From the NCBI GenBank assembly GCA_965261455.1, contig OZ253453.1, forward strand, positions 1,364,001 through 1,428,000: a stretch of DNA of 64,000 nucleotides, in the 5' to 3' direction. The DNA is from DAOUKH01 sp965261455 (lineage in GTDB: Bacteria; Chloroflexota; Dehalococcoidia; SHYB01). A program made the translations under genes and the position numbers. The notes beneath the pieces were generated by a model. The model was not told the DNA's origin. It saw only the letters and a program-made list of their open reading frames with translations, and made no database searches. Shown here piece after piece: positions 18,080 through 27,451 of the stretch. How positions within the stretch are numbered: the stretch's first letter is position 1; each line of letters opens with the position of its first letter.

Positions 18080-20377
18080 CTACTTGTCGCTGAGGGCGGT
18101 CAGCACCTCGGCCGGCGTGATGGGAAGCCGCGTCATCCGGACCCCGATAGCGTCCGACACGGCGTTGGCTACCGCTGCCAAGGGCGGGACGATCGAGACC
18201 TCGCCGACGCCGCGCATACCGAAGGGATGCTCCTGGCTGGGTATCTCCAGCACCACTGGGTCGATGTTGGGCACGTCCAAGCTGGTCGGCATCCGGTAGT
18301 CCAAGAAGCTGGCGTTGGCCATGATACCGTCGCTCGTGAAACTGTAGGTCTCGGTCAGCGCCCAGCCGATGCCCTGCACGGTGCCGCCTTGCATCTGGCC
18401 TTCGACGTAGCTGGGGTGCGCCGCTTGGCCAACGTCCTGGAACACGGTGACGCGGAGGATGTTGACCTTCCCGGTCTCGGGCTCCACTTCCACGTCCACG
18501 ATATTGCCGGCGACCGCGGGGGCCGCCTTCGCGGGGTGGGCTACGGAGGAAACCGAGATAAGGCCGCCCAAGCGCGGGAGCTGCTCCGCCAGTTCCTTCC
18601 AGGTGATTCGTCGACCCTCGCCCTTCGTGCACACAAACTCGCCGTTATCGAAGGCGACGTCTTTGGCCTCCACCTCCCAGAGCAGGGCGGCGCGGGCCAT
18701 CATATGCCGTTTCGCCTCTTCCGCGGCTTGGAGCGCGGCGCGTCCCGTATCGACCGCGACCCGGCTGCCGCCGGTGAGGCCCGTCCAGCCCACGGAGTCC
18801 GTGTCCACGACGACGGGGTGCACGTCGGCGGCCGCCAGCCCCAAGGCTTCCGCCGCTTGCATGGCAACGGCGGTTCGTGTTCCGCCGATATCGACGGAGC
18901 CGGTGACCAAGCTGATCGTCCCGTCGCTGTTCACGTTTATCGCGGCGCAGGACTGCATACTGGCGTTCTTCCAGTACCCCAGCGCTATGCCGCGTCCGCG
19001 GTTCGGCCCTCCCAGATCGGACTGGTAATGCGGATGCCGCTTCATCGCGTCGATCAGTTGCTCGCCCCCATGCTGCGGTTGCGGGAGACCGTTCGGCATC
19101 CGGTCGCCTTTGTGGGCGAGGTTCTCTTTCCGTAGATCGAGCGGGTCCATGTCGAGCCGGCGGGCCAACTCGTCGAGGACGCTCTCAACGGCGAAGGCCG
19201 CGGCCGGCGTTCCGGGCGCTCGGTAGGCGGCCACCTTCGGCTTGTTGCAGACCACATCGCAACCGTCGATGAGTATGTTGTCGATCTTGTAGGCAGCCGA
19301 GCCGCTCATGGCGCCTTCGCCGACCGGCGAACCTGGAAAGGCTCCTGCTTCGTAGATCATCGAGAGCTCGGCGGCGGTGATCCGCCCCGTATCGGTGGCC
19401 CCGATCTTGGCTCGCAGCTGCGTGGCCGACGTCGGGCCCGACGCCTCTAGGACTTCGGCGCGCGTCATGACGAGCTTCACGGGCTGGCCGCTCTTTTTGG
19501 AAAGGATGGCGGCCACCGGGTCGAGATAGGTATCGAGCTTGCCCCCGAAGCCTCCCCCGATCTCCATCGGAATGACTCGTACCAGCGATTCGGGAATGCC
19601 CAGGATCATGGCGGTCTCGGCCCGGATCGCAAAGGGCCCCTGCGTGCTCGTCCAGACCGTGACCTGCCCGTCCGGCGCCCACCACGCGGTCGATGTCTGG
19701 GGCTCGATGTAGCCCTGATGCACGGTCTGGGTGGTGAACTCGCGCTCGACGATGACGTCGGCTTCCCTAAAGCCTTCCTCCACGTCGCCGTTCTTGAACT
19801 GAATGCGGAACGACACGTTGCTCTTCACCTCGGTATCGTTCCCCCGCTCCAGAAAAGCGAAGGTCGACCGTGTGGTCATGTCTTCGTGGAGCAAGGGCGC
19901 GTCGGGCCGCATCGCGTCGCGGAGAGTGAGCACCGTGGGCAGCACGTCGTATTCGACGTCGATCAGGCCGAGCGCCTCCTCGGCGACGTGGGGGCTGGTC
20001 GCGGCGACCGCGGCCACGGCGTGGCCCTTATAGAGGACCTTCGACCTCGCGAGGACGTTCTCGGCAAGCATCCTCGCGTTGCCGCGAATCTCGGCGAAGT
20101 CAATGGTCCGGTCGGCAAGAATGGGAAGGTCGGCTGCGGTGGTCACGGCTTTGACGTCCGGGTGCGCTTCCGCCCTGCTCGTGTCGATGCGGCGGATGCG
20201 GGCGTGCGGGTGCGGGCTCCGCAGGATCTTGCCGTGCAAGAGACCGGGCATGTGCACGTCGGCGCCGTAGCGGGCCCGGCCGGTGACCTTCTCCACGCCG
20301 TCGTGCCGGATGGGCCTCGTGCCCACGACCCGAAAGCCGGCGTCTGTTTGGCTGGCGGGTCCAACGTCGGTAGTCAT
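18080..20377 (-). CDS. Molybdopterin-binding (large) subunit of a xanthine dehydrogenase/aldehyde oxidase-family hydroxylase
   Basis: A 765-aa molybdenum hydroxylase catalytic subunit that hydroxylates aldehydes or N-heterocycles using water. The N-terminal hammerhead domain (KVTGRARYGADV) and the Mo-cofactor domains are present. The loop that distinguishes CO dehydrogenases reads AYRAPG, not the form I AYRCSFR, so it is not a canonical CO dehydrogenase. The active-site Glu lies in MRGVGEVSIVPPL near the C-terminus. ATG at 20377 has AAAGGACA upstream. The FAD (medium) and 2Fe-2S (small) subunits expected beside it are absent; the next gene is an ABC permease. Confidence 0.9.
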   Translation of the reverse strand: MTTDVGPASQTDAGFRVVGTRPIRHDGVEKVTGRARYGADVHMPGLLHGKILRSPHPHARIRRIDTSRAEAHPDVKAVTTAADLPILADRTIDFAEIRGNARMLAENVLARSKVLYKGHAVAAVAATSPHVAEEALGLIDVEYDVLPTVLTLRDAMRPDAPLLHEDMTTRSTFAFLERGNDTEVKSNVSFRIQFKNGDVEEGFREADVIVEREFTTQTVHQGYIEPQTSTAWWAPDGQVTVWTSTQGPFAIRAETAMILGIPESLVRVIPMEIGGGFGGKLDTYLDPVAAILSKKSGQPVKLVMTRAEVLEASGPTSATQLRAKIGATDTGRITAAELSMIYEAGAFPGSPVGEGAMSGSAAYKIDNILIDGCDVVCNKPKVAAYRAPGTPAAAFAVESVLDELARRLDMDPLDLRKENLAHKGDRMPNGLPQPQHGGEQLIDAMKRHPHYQSDLGGPNRGRGIALGYWKNASMQSCAAINVNSDGTISLVTGSVDIGGTRTAVAMQAAEALGLAAADVHPVVVDTDSVGWTGLTGGSRVAVDTGRAALQAAEEAKRHMMARAALLWEVEAKDVAFDNGEFVCTKGEGRRITWKELAEQLPRLGGLISVSSVAHPAKAAPAVAGNIVDVEVEPETGKVNILRVTVFQDVGQAAHPSYVEGQMQGGTVQGIGWALTETYSFTSDGIMANASFLDYRMPTSLDVPNIDPVVLEIPSQEHPFGMRGVGEVSIVPPLAAVANAVSDAIGVRMTRLPITPAEVLTALSDK

Positions 20378-20405
20378 GACTGTGTCCTTTCTACCGTCGG
20401 TCGCG

Positions 20406-21296
20406 TCATCGCATGCGCGGGTCAAGATAGTCGCGGCCCGCGTCGCCCAACAGTGTAAAGCCCAGGATGGTGGTAAAGATGAAGACGGCCGGACCGATCA
20501 CCAGCCAAGGCGCTTGCGTCGAATACTGGTCGACACCTTCGGAGAGCATCAGTCCCCAGGAGGGAGTCGGAGGCGAGTCCGATACGCCGAGGAAGCTCAG
20601 CGCCGCGGCGATGATGATGGCGAAGGAGATCCGGTTCGTAACAACGACGAGGAGGGGCGGGATCAGGCTCGGCCCCACGTGGCGGAACATGACCCTGGCG
20701 CTGGAGGCCCCAATCGCCCGAGCGGCTTCCACGTAAGTTTCCTCTTTACTTGACAGCGTGACGGCTCGGGCTAGGCGGTTGGCTATCGGTATGTTGATCG
20801 TCGCGATGGCGATGCCCACGTTGACATCTCCGCGACCCAGCACGGTAACCAGGGCCAACGCGAGAATCAGCGTCGGCATCGACAGGAGCCCGTCCATTAT
20901 CCGCTGCGCGGTCAGATCGAGCCATCCTCCGGTGAAACCGCTGACGATCCCGATCAAGCCGCCGAGAATGCTGCCGATGAGCACGGAGGCGATGGACACG
21001 AAGATTGCGGGCCGCGCCCCCGAGATCAAGCGGCTGAACTGGTCTCTCCCCAAGTAGTCGGTGCCGAGAAGGAAGTCGCCGCCGGGACGCCGGAAGAGGT
21101 CGTTGAAGTTCGTGTCCAACGGTCCATACGGCTGTATCCAAGGACCGAAGACCGCCAACACGACCATCGCAAGGACCATGCCGGCCCCGAGGGCCCCCGC
21201 GGGCGAAGTCCGGGCGAACTGATAGGTACGCGTCCCCATCCATTGGAGCCGGCCCAAGGCCCACGACGGCGCCGCCATGCTCACCGCGGAGCTCAC
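20406..21296 (-). CDS. ABC transporter permease, dipeptide/oligopeptide type (DppC-like)
   Basis: A 296-aa DppC-type permease with the N-terminal helix, LLGTDYLGRDQFSRL, the ATPase-contact loop ETYVEAARAIGASSA, and the end YLDPRMR. GTG at 21296 is chosen because it overlaps the upstream permease stop as GTGA, with a GGAGGC site 8 nt before it, the usual sign of translational coupling. A later in-frame ATG at 21278 is less likely. It belongs with the DppB-type gene at 21293-22261 and the lipoprotein at 25448-27199; no ATPase is present. Confidence 0.9.
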   Translation of the reverse strand: MSSAVSMAAPSWALGRLQWMGTRTYQFARTSPAGALGAGMVLAMVVLAVFGPWIQPYGPLDTNFNDLFRRPGGDFLLGTDYLGRDQFSRLISGARPAIFVSIASVLIGSILGGLIGIVSGFTGGWLDLTAQRIMDGLLSMPTLILALALVTVLGRGDVNVGIAIATINIPIANRLARAVTLSSKEETYVEAARAIGASSARVMFRHVGPSLIPPLLVVVTNRISFAIIIAAALSFLGVSDSPPTPSWGLMLSEGVDQYSTQAPWLVIGPAVFIFTTILGFTLLGDAGRDYLDPRMR

Positions 21297-22261
21297 GCCG
21301 TTCCGCCTCCGAGGCGGATTCGCGGGTCCAGCCACCCATAGAGCAGGTCGAGGGCAACGTTGAGCGGCAGGATCGAGAGGGCAAAGATCGTGACGATCGT
21401 CTGGACGGTCACCCAGTCGCGCACCTCAATGGCCTTGAGGAGTTGGAATCCGATCCCAGGCAACACGAAGATCCTCTCGACGATGATCGAACCGCCGAGA
21501 AGGAAGCCAACCTCCAGTCCGGCAAGCGTCACCAGCGGCAGCAGGGCGTTACGCAATGAGTGCCGCCGCACGACGAGGCCCGGGGGGAGGCCCTTGGCCC
21601 TGGCGGTTCGAACATAGTCCTGGCGAAGGACCTCCAACATGGAGGAGCGGGTAATCCTGGCCAGCACCGCCGATGACGCGAAGCCGAGCACCAGCGCTGG
21701 GAAGATCATCTGTTGTAGGTTCGCCACTGGATCTTCGAAGAAGGGCGTGAACTCAAGTGGCGGAATCCAACTGAATTGGTTGACGAGCAGGAGGAGCAGG
21801 AGGGCGCCTGCCAGGAAGCTGGGCATGGCGAGGCCGATGGTCGTAAAGAACCTTCCGGAGAGGTCCCATACGCCGTTTTGATTGATTGCGCCGATCACGC
21901 CCACGGGCACGGCGATACCGACTCCTATGGCGATGGAGAGGACCGCAAGCTCGAGGGTGATCGGCAACGTTCGCCGAAGGTCGGAGAAGACCGAACTCCG
22001 GGTGACCAACGACGTACCGCCGTCGAGCCGGACTAGGTCCCAGAGCCAGCCGCCATACTGGACCATGAGGGGATCGTTGAGACCGAGCTCGTCGCGAAGT
22101 TCCTGGTACTCCACCGGATCGACGGTCTTGCGTCCATCGTCGGAGAGGATGTTGAGCGCTACGTCGCCGGGCAGCAGCCGGAAGATCAGAAAGATCGCGA
22201 AGGAGATGATGATCACCGTGGGGATGATCAAGAGAAGGCGGCTTACCAGGTAGCGTTGCAC
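21293..22261 (-). CDS. ABC transporter permease, dipeptide/oligopeptide type (DppB-like)
   Basis: A 322-aa DppB-type permease. It has the first helix followed by FRLLPGDVALNIL, about six helices, the coupling loop DYVRTARAKGLPPG, and the family end LLYGWLDPRIRLGG. GTG at 22261 is the start. The last codons overlap the DppC-type start. The 240 bp upstream (22262-22501) hold no gene; they contain a 13-bp direct repeat (GGCAAGGCCAGA, twice near 22345-22370) and no convincing promoter. Confidence 0.92.
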   Translation of the reverse strand: MQRYLVSRLLLIIPTVIIISFAIFLIFRLLPGDVALNILSDDGRKTVDPVEYQELRDELGLNDPLMVQYGGWLWDLVRLDGGTSLVTRSSVFSDLRRTLPITLELAVLSIAIGVGIAVPVGVIGAINQNGVWDLSGRFFTTIGLAMPSFLAGALLLLLLVNQFSWIPPLEFTPFFEDPVANLQQMIFPALVLGFASSAVLARITRSSMLEVLRQDYVRTARAKGLPPGLVVRRHSLRNALLPLVTLAGLEVGFLLGGSIIVERIFVLPGIGFQLLKAIEVRDWVTVQTIVTIFALSILPLNVALDLLYGWLDPRIRLGGGTA

Positions 22262-22501
22262 GGGTGGGGCCTTCGTCCTCAGCTATTCAACGATGCGGCC
22301 ACTACTCACGGGCCGACAATACTGTGCGGCTTGATGCCGGAATGGCAAGGCCAGAACGGCAAGGCCAGACAAGGCATGAGCTTCGCTCTCGACCGCCGAA
22401 GGCTTGATTCCCCGGGCCGAACGCTGCTCCTGGGCCGATCACCGGCCCCGGGGCGGTTCGGTGGCGGTCGGTGTCTTGAATCGCCCGCCGCTCGGACGAC
22501 C

Positions 22502-24190
22502 CTAACGGGCCATATCGTAGCTGCGAAGGAGCTTTCCGGGTAGCGCCCCGGTGCACTGATTCTCCTCGAACGTCACGCTGCCGTTGACGAGGGTGTACCG
22601 TAACCCCTTCGGCTTCTGGATCAGGCGGCGCTCACCTCCGGGGAAGTCGTTGGAGTAGACCGGGTCTTCGTTGAGGACGCCCAGCTCGTCGAGGTTGTAG
22701 ACCATGATGTCCGCTGCCCGCCCGACGGCCAGGGTCCCGCGGTCGGTGTAGCCGGCGATCCATGCCGGGTAGGCGCTCATCTTGTAGTGCCCTTGCTCCA
22801 GCGACATGATCTCCTTATCGCGGATCCAATAGGCGAGCATGTCCACCACCCACCGCGCGTTCGCCTGGAAGCGGGTGTGGGCCCCGCCGTCGGACGTGGA
22901 GATGTGCGTCGAAGGGTCGCAGAGGTCCGCGATCTTGCTGGCGAGTTCGCCGTCGTCCTCGTAGGACTCTTGATTGCTGAATTCGGTGAGGAGGTCCTCG
23001 TCGAGCGACAAGTCGAGCAGGGCGTCTACGGGATGCTTGCCCATCATCGCCGCCACTTGCCGCATGGACTTCCCTTCGTAGGGATAGTTCCGTTCGTCGA
23101 CGACCTGAAGCACCCTGACGGAGTCCCAGTCGGTCCGGCTGTCCGGCTGCGCTTCGACGGCCCGCTTCATCGCCTCCCGGACTCCAGGCGCGCGGAGTTT
23201 GTCCGCCCGAACGGACGGGGAGCCGACAAGCGGATCGACCCAGGACGGCATATAGTCGAAGAGGTTGTACTCGGCGAGGGACCATCGGCCGGCAATCCGA
23301 AGCGGCGTTTTCTGCGGCGCCACCGGAAGCCCTTCCTCCCGGCACCGCCGATACCACTCGGGGCCGCTGTCGTTCCGGTCCAAGACCACGTGCAGGGGCC
23401 TTCCGCTGGCCCGCAACATCTTCGTGACCATTCGCTCCTGGGCGTCGTGGTTTACCGACCGGATCATCGTCCAGCCCATCATGCCGACGCCGAACCCGCC
23501 GAGCACTTCGGCCAGACCGACGACCTCCGCTTCCGAAGCCATGTGGGTGGGAATCGGGCTGCCGTCCTCGCAGCGGTCCTCCTCGCTTCGATCGATGGCG
23601 AAGCCGAACGAGCCCGCCTGCATCCCCTCGTGGAACAGCTCCTTCAGGCGGTTGAGCTCTTGGTCGGTGACCGAGGTGCGTTCCCGGGCGGGGATCATCC
23701 CCAAGACATAGCCCCGAAGCGAGCAGAAGGGAAGCAAGGAGCCTATGTTGACTCCGAGGCCCTGACGATCGAGGCTGTCGAGGTATTCGGGGTACGTCTC
23801 CCAGTCCCACCGCATGCCCTTGCGCATCGAATCGAGCGGGATTGCCTCGATGCGGTTCATCATGCGCATATTGAGGTCGCGGTCTTCGGCCCTTGTCGGC
23901 GCGAAGCCGAACCCGCACTGGCCGATGGTCATCGTGGTCTGCCCGAACCACCCGTCCAGCGTGGCGTACGGGTCCCAGTTGAGCTGGGCGTCGTAGTGGG
24001 TATGGAGGTTGATGGCGCCCGGCGCCACGATACATCCGCCGGCATCGAGCTCGGTGGCGGAGCCGGCCGAAATGTGTCCGCTGACCTTGGCGATCCGTCC
24101 GTCCTTGATAGCCAAGTCGGCGCGGTAGCGGGGTACGCCAGTCCCTTCGATGACCGTGCCGCCGCGGATTACGAGGTCATACTCGGCCAT
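22502..24190 (-). CDS. Amidohydrolase_3 family, D-aminoacylase-like
   Basis: A 562-aa relative of the enzyme at 11734-13434. It has YDLVIRGGTVIEG at the start, HTHYDAQ as metal motif, GQCGFGFAP at the zinc-Cys position and SDGGAHTRF near the end. Likely an N-acyl-D-amino acid or amide hydrolase in the cytoplasm. ATG at 24190 follows GAGGAGACAAGCC. It lies between an amidohydrolase_2 gene and the permease pair, giving the same gene content as the + strand module at 6-15 kb. A 1135-codon open frame antisense to this region is a shadow of the coding bias. Confidence 0.9.
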   Translation of the reverse strand: MAEYDLVIRGGTVIEGTGVPRYRADLAIKDGRIAKVSGHISAGSATELDAGGCIVAPGAINLHTHYDAQLNWDPYATLDGWFGQTTMTIGQCGFGFAPTRAEDRDLNMRMMNRIEAIPLDSMRKGMRWDWETYPEYLDSLDRQGLGVNIGSLLPFCSLRGYVLGMIPARERTSVTDQELNRLKELFHEGMQAGSFGFAIDRSEEDRCEDGSPIPTHMASEAEVVGLAEVLGGFGVGMMGWTMIRSVNHDAQERMVTKMLRASGRPLHVVLDRNDSGPEWYRRCREEGLPVAPQKTPLRIAGRWSLAEYNLFDYMPSWVDPLVGSPSVRADKLRAPGVREAMKRAVEAQPDSRTDWDSVRVLQVVDERNYPYEGKSMRQVAAMMGKHPVDALLDLSLDEDLLTEFSNQESYEDDGELASKIADLCDPSTHISTSDGGAHTRFQANARWVVDMLAYWIRDKEIMSLEQGHYKMSAYPAWIAGYTDRGTLAVGRAADIMVYNLDELGVLNEDPVYSNDFPGGERRLIQKPKGLRYTLVNGSVTFEENQCTGALPGKLLRSYDMAR

Positions 24191-24232
24191 GGCTTGTCTC
24201 CTCGGGCCGGCTTCAGCGGCCTACCTCTGAGG

Positions 24233-25375
24233 CTAGTTGAACCCAAATACCCTCGCAACGTTGTCGTGGGTCATCTTTCGCACCTCATCCTCGGGGACAT
24301 CGCTGAAGATGTCGCTAATGACGCGGCGCGAGTCGGGCCAGGTGCCTTCGGTGTGCGGATAGTCGGAGCCCCACATGAGGTTCTCGACGCCGATCACGTC
24401 ACGCTCGCGGACCGCCCCCCAGTCCTCCTGGAAGCTCAGGAAGACGTTGCGATGGAAGAAGTCGCTCGGCTTCATGTCGTTCTTGAACCGCGGCCACAGC
24501 ATGCCGCGGTCTCTGTGGTGGAGGTCCATCATGTAAAGGAGGTGCGGGGCCCATCCCGCGTTGTTCTCCACACTGGCGACCTTGAGGTCCGGGTACCGCT
24601 CGAAGACCTTCGACCAGATCATCGAAGCGATGGACCGCATGATCCGGTACTGCTGCGTGCAGTACATGACCCCAAGGGGATTGTTGGGGTCTTCGTCGTT
24701 GAACTGGTCCATGGGCACGCCGTCGCGGTGGGAGCCCGAGTGGAGGCAAAGGGGCATCCCCAACTCCTGGGCGGCCGCCCAGAGTGGCTCGTACTCAGGG
24801 TTGTGGTACTGCCGCTCGTGCTTCGGGTAGACAGTGATGAGGGCGGCGGTGAGCCCAAGGTCGCGGGCCCGGTAAAGCTCTCGCACGCCTTCCTCGACGA
24901 CGTCGAGGTTCAGCATCGCGACGCCCTTAAGGCGATCGGGATAGGGCTTGCAGAAGTCGGCGATCCACTCGTTGTAGAGGCTGCAGACCACATTGAGCAG
25001 GCCGGTATCCTCGATGCGCCAGATCCCGCCGACGCCGGCAGTGGGAAAGATCGTCCCGCCGAACACGCCGTCGTATTCCATGTCGGCCAACGATTCGTGT
25101 GGATCGTAGGCGCCCCGCCGAACGCTTTCCCAGCGCCCCTTGGCGGTCATCTTGTGCGGTTCGTCGCTGGTGTACCTATTGCCGGCTTGCGTCGTGTTGC
25201 CGATGGATCCCATCGACTGGTTGCCCTCGACACACCACCAATCGAACTCCTCGCCTTTCACGAGCCTGGGCACCCGTTCCAGGTACTCCGCGCCGGCGCG
25301 GGCCGTCCACAGATCGGGAGGCTCGACGATGTGGTTGTCCGCGGACAGCAGCACCGTCTGGGTGTCGGTGGTCAT
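24233..25375 (-). CDS. Amidohydrolase family (PF04909-type) metal-dependent hydrolase
   Basis: A 380-aa amidohydrolase_2 member with SADNHIVEPPDLW (D13-x-H15), CLHSGSHRDG in the barrel, and WGSDYPHTEGTWPDS near the C-terminus. It resembles 8639-9802 in length and motifs. ATG at 25375 follows GAGGAGGG. It is 42 bp upstream (in transcription order) of the D-aminoacylase-like gene and 72 bp after the solute-binding lipoprotein, so these genes probably share a transcript. Confidence 0.9.
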   Translation of the reverse strand: MTTDTQTVLLSADNHIVEPPDLWTARAGAEYLERVPRLVKGEEFDWWCVEGNQSMGSIGNTTQAGNRYTSDEPHKMTAKGRWESVRRGAYDPHESLADMEYDGVFGGTIFPTAGVGGIWRIEDTGLLNVVCSLYNEWIADFCKPYPDRLKGVAMLNLDVVEEGVRELYRARDLGLTAALITVYPKHERQYHNPEYEPLWAAAQELGMPLCLHSGSHRDGVPMDQFNDEDPNNPLGVMYCTQQYRIMRSIASMIWSKVFERYPDLKVASVENNAGWAPHLLYMMDLHHRDRGMLWPRFKNDMKPSDFFHRNVFLSFQEDWGAVRERDVIGVENLMWGSDYPHTEGTWPDSRRVISDIFSDVPEDEVRKMTHDNVARVFGFN

Positions 25376-25447
25376 GTCCCAACCCTCCTCAAACCCAGGT
25401 GTTTTCCTATCGCCGCAGCGGACCGAGGTTCGCTGCGGCGGCGCTCG

Positions 25448-27199
25448 CTATTGGTCGAGCCAGACGCGGTCCCAAATGACGTTCCCCCACTGCCCAAGCG
25501 GCGACGTGTAGTTCTGGACTTCGGGACGTCCGGGCCAGAACGAGCCGAGCCAGCTCACCGGCACGAAGGGGATGGTCTCGAACATGCGCTCCTGCATCTC
25601 GATGACGAGCTGGCGCCGTTTCGCCGGGTCGGTCTCGCCACGCTGTTGGGCGAACAGGTCGGCGGTCTGCGCATCCACGAGCTTGACGAAGATGCCCGGA
25701 ATGATCGAGAGGATCGCCCCGTTGGGGTCGGCGTAGTTCATTGCCGGAGAATCGACGTTGAGCGTGAAGTCTCCGTTGGTCTTGGCCGCGGCGTGCTCGG
25801 CGAAGGGCAACTGTACGCCGGTCGCGTTGATGCCCACGGTCTTCAGCTGGTCTTGGGCGAATTGCCAGAATGTTCCGTTGTACGTGGTGCCGGATACGAC
25901 CACGTTCTCCACGTCGAGACCATCCGCGAATCCGGCCTCCGCGAGCAACCTCTTGGCCTCGGCGCGGTCCGCCTCCAGGTCGGCGCCCGAACGGAAGCCG
26001 GGCCTCGTGAGCAGCTCGCTTTCGGAGATCCCCCATCCCGGCGGCCCGACCTGGAAGCCGGCAGTCAGGACGTGCTCGGGGAGCACGTTGAGAGCGACCT
26101 GGTGGTCGAACGCGAGGAATGCCGCGCGCCGTACCCGGATGTCGTCCCAAGGCGCCCGCGCGGTATTGAAGAAGATGCCGGCTACCTCGAGTGAGAAGAA
26201 CTCGTTCTCGTTCAGGTCGGGAACGGTGCTCTTGAGGTCCGCGATGACCGGCGCCGAGACCGTCGTGGCCCCCGGGCCGAGGACATGCAGCCTTCCGGCC
26301 TTGAACGCCGCGACTCTGGTTCCCTCCTCTGGGATGTACAAGAACTTCACCGCGTCGAGGTAGGGAATGCCGGGAACGTGGTAGTCCGGATTGGCGGACA
26401 GGTCCATGCTCACGTCCGGCGTGAACTCCTCGTACAGGTACGGGCCGGTCCCTATCTGCGGCGCGTTTATGGGCTCGCCGCTGTAAGCCTCCAGCACGTG
26501 CTCCGCGTAGATCGGCGAAAGCTGCATCGCAAGCGGGGCAAGGAAGTTGGAGTTCGGCTCGGCCAGGTTGACGACGAGGGTCGTGTCATCCGGCGTGTCG
26601 ACGCTGCCGATGATCGCGTACTCGGGAGCGACGCGGCCCGACTGGTTCTCCAACGAGTATTTGGCGTCGGAGGCAGTGAAGGCCTCGCCGTCATGCCACC
26701 TGACGCCGGACTTGAGATTGAAGGTGTAACGGTCGGCGGCCGAGCTGATCTCCCAGCTTTCGGCTAGGTGGGGGAGGATCTCATCTTTCGGATCGCCCCA
26801 GTTCCAGCGCACCAGCTTGTCGTAGACGTGGCTGAACATCTGGTTCCCGGAGTAGAACCCAGCTTCGCTTGGCAGGAACGCCCGAGGGCCGCTCCGCTGC
26901 GGGACGAGGAAGGTCCCGCCCCGTTTGACCCCTTCATCGGCCGGAGCTGCGGGCATGGCCGTCGGCGCCGGCATGGCCGTTGCCGTCGGCGCCGGTGCCA
27001 TCGTGGCAGCCGGAGCGGCGCCCCCGGCCGGTCCTTGAGAGCCCGCCGGCCCTTCGGCTCCTGCGGGGCCGGCCGGTCCTGCGGGGCCAGCCGGTCCTGC
27101 GGGCCCTGGCGGCCCTTGCGCGCCCCCACAAGCGGCGACAAGCAAGGCGACGACAATTCCCACGGTAACAAATAGAGAAAGTCGCATGGTGCGTCTCAT
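25448..27199 (-). CDS. ABC transporter solute-binding lipoprotein (SBP_bac_5) with collagen-like linker
   Basis: A 583-aa binding protein with a signal peptide ending ALLVAAC, about eleven Gly-X-Y triplets (GPP, GPA, GAE, GSQ), a Met/Pro/Ala/Thr-rich spacer, and an SBP domain from VKRGGTFLVPQ, with FNLKSGVRWHDGEAF in the core. ATG at 27199 is chosen because GGGAGGG lies 6 nt upstream; an in-frame ATG four codons later and a TTG five codons earlier are less good. It is the first gene of the - strand transport and hydrolase module. Confidence 0.92.
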   Translation of the reverse strand: MRRTMRLSLFVTVGIVVALLVAACGGAQGPPGPAGPAGPAGPAGPAGAEGPAGSQGPAGGAAPAATMAPAPTATAMPAPTAMPAAPADEGVKRGGTFLVPQRSGPRAFLPSEAGFYSGNQMFSHVYDKLVRWNWGDPKDEILPHLAESWEISSAADRYTFNLKSGVRWHDGEAFTASDAKYSLENQSGRVAPEYAIIGSVDTPDDTTLVVNLAEPNSNFLAPLAMQLSPIYAEHVLEAYSGEPINAPQIGTGPYLYEEFTPDVSMDLSANPDYHVPGIPYLDAVKFLYIPEEGTRVAAFKAGRLHVLGPGATTVSAPVIADLKSTVPDLNENEFFSLEVAGIFFNTARAPWDDIRVRRAAFLAFDHQVALNVLPEHVLTAGFQVGPPGWGISESELLTRPGFRSGADLEADRAEAKRLLAEAGFADGLDVENVVVSGTTYNGTFWQFAQDQLKTVGINATGVQLPFAEHAAAKTNGDFTLNVDSPAMNYADPNGAILSIIPGIFVKLVDAQTADLFAQQRGETDPAKRRQLVIEMQERMFETIPFVPVSWLGSFWPGRPEVQNYTSPLGQWGNVIWDRVWLDQ

Positions 27200-27303
27200 G
27201 GTGGGCCCTCCCAAATGGCGGCGCCGCGCCGGAGCAACGCTGAGCGTCCGCAGGTACGTCTACTCCGAGAACGAACCGCTTTATCCGGGGGAGACGTGTG
27301 GCG

Positions 27304-27333
27304 ACTCTAACATAGCGCGAGAATCAGGGTCAA
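27304..27333 (-). promoter_or_regulatory. Possible sigma-70 promoter
   Basis: On the - strand TTGACC (27333-27328) is followed after 18 bp by TAGAGT (27309-27304), about 105 bp upstream of the solute-binding lipoprotein start. The match is moderate. Confidence 0.35.
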
Positions 27334-27451
27334 CACGACGAAAGTCGGCGCGACAGAAACCGGATGAGCGGGAAGACGACGCAATCGAGCCGCAGGTGCT
27401 CGAAGCAAGCGGCGGCGGCGGCTTGCGGAATGAGGCCTGCCGCGGGCGCCG

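Noticed and set aside
18080..20377. Form I CO dehydrogenase (CoxL)
   Set aside because: The active-site loop reads AYRAPG rather than AYRCSFR and no coxS or coxM gene is adjacent.
22787..26194. A 1135-codon open frame on the + strand
   Set aside because: It is antisense to three well-supported - strand genes (D-aminoacylase-like, amidohydrolase, binding lipoprotein); its translation shows no domain and is a by-product of high GC third positions.
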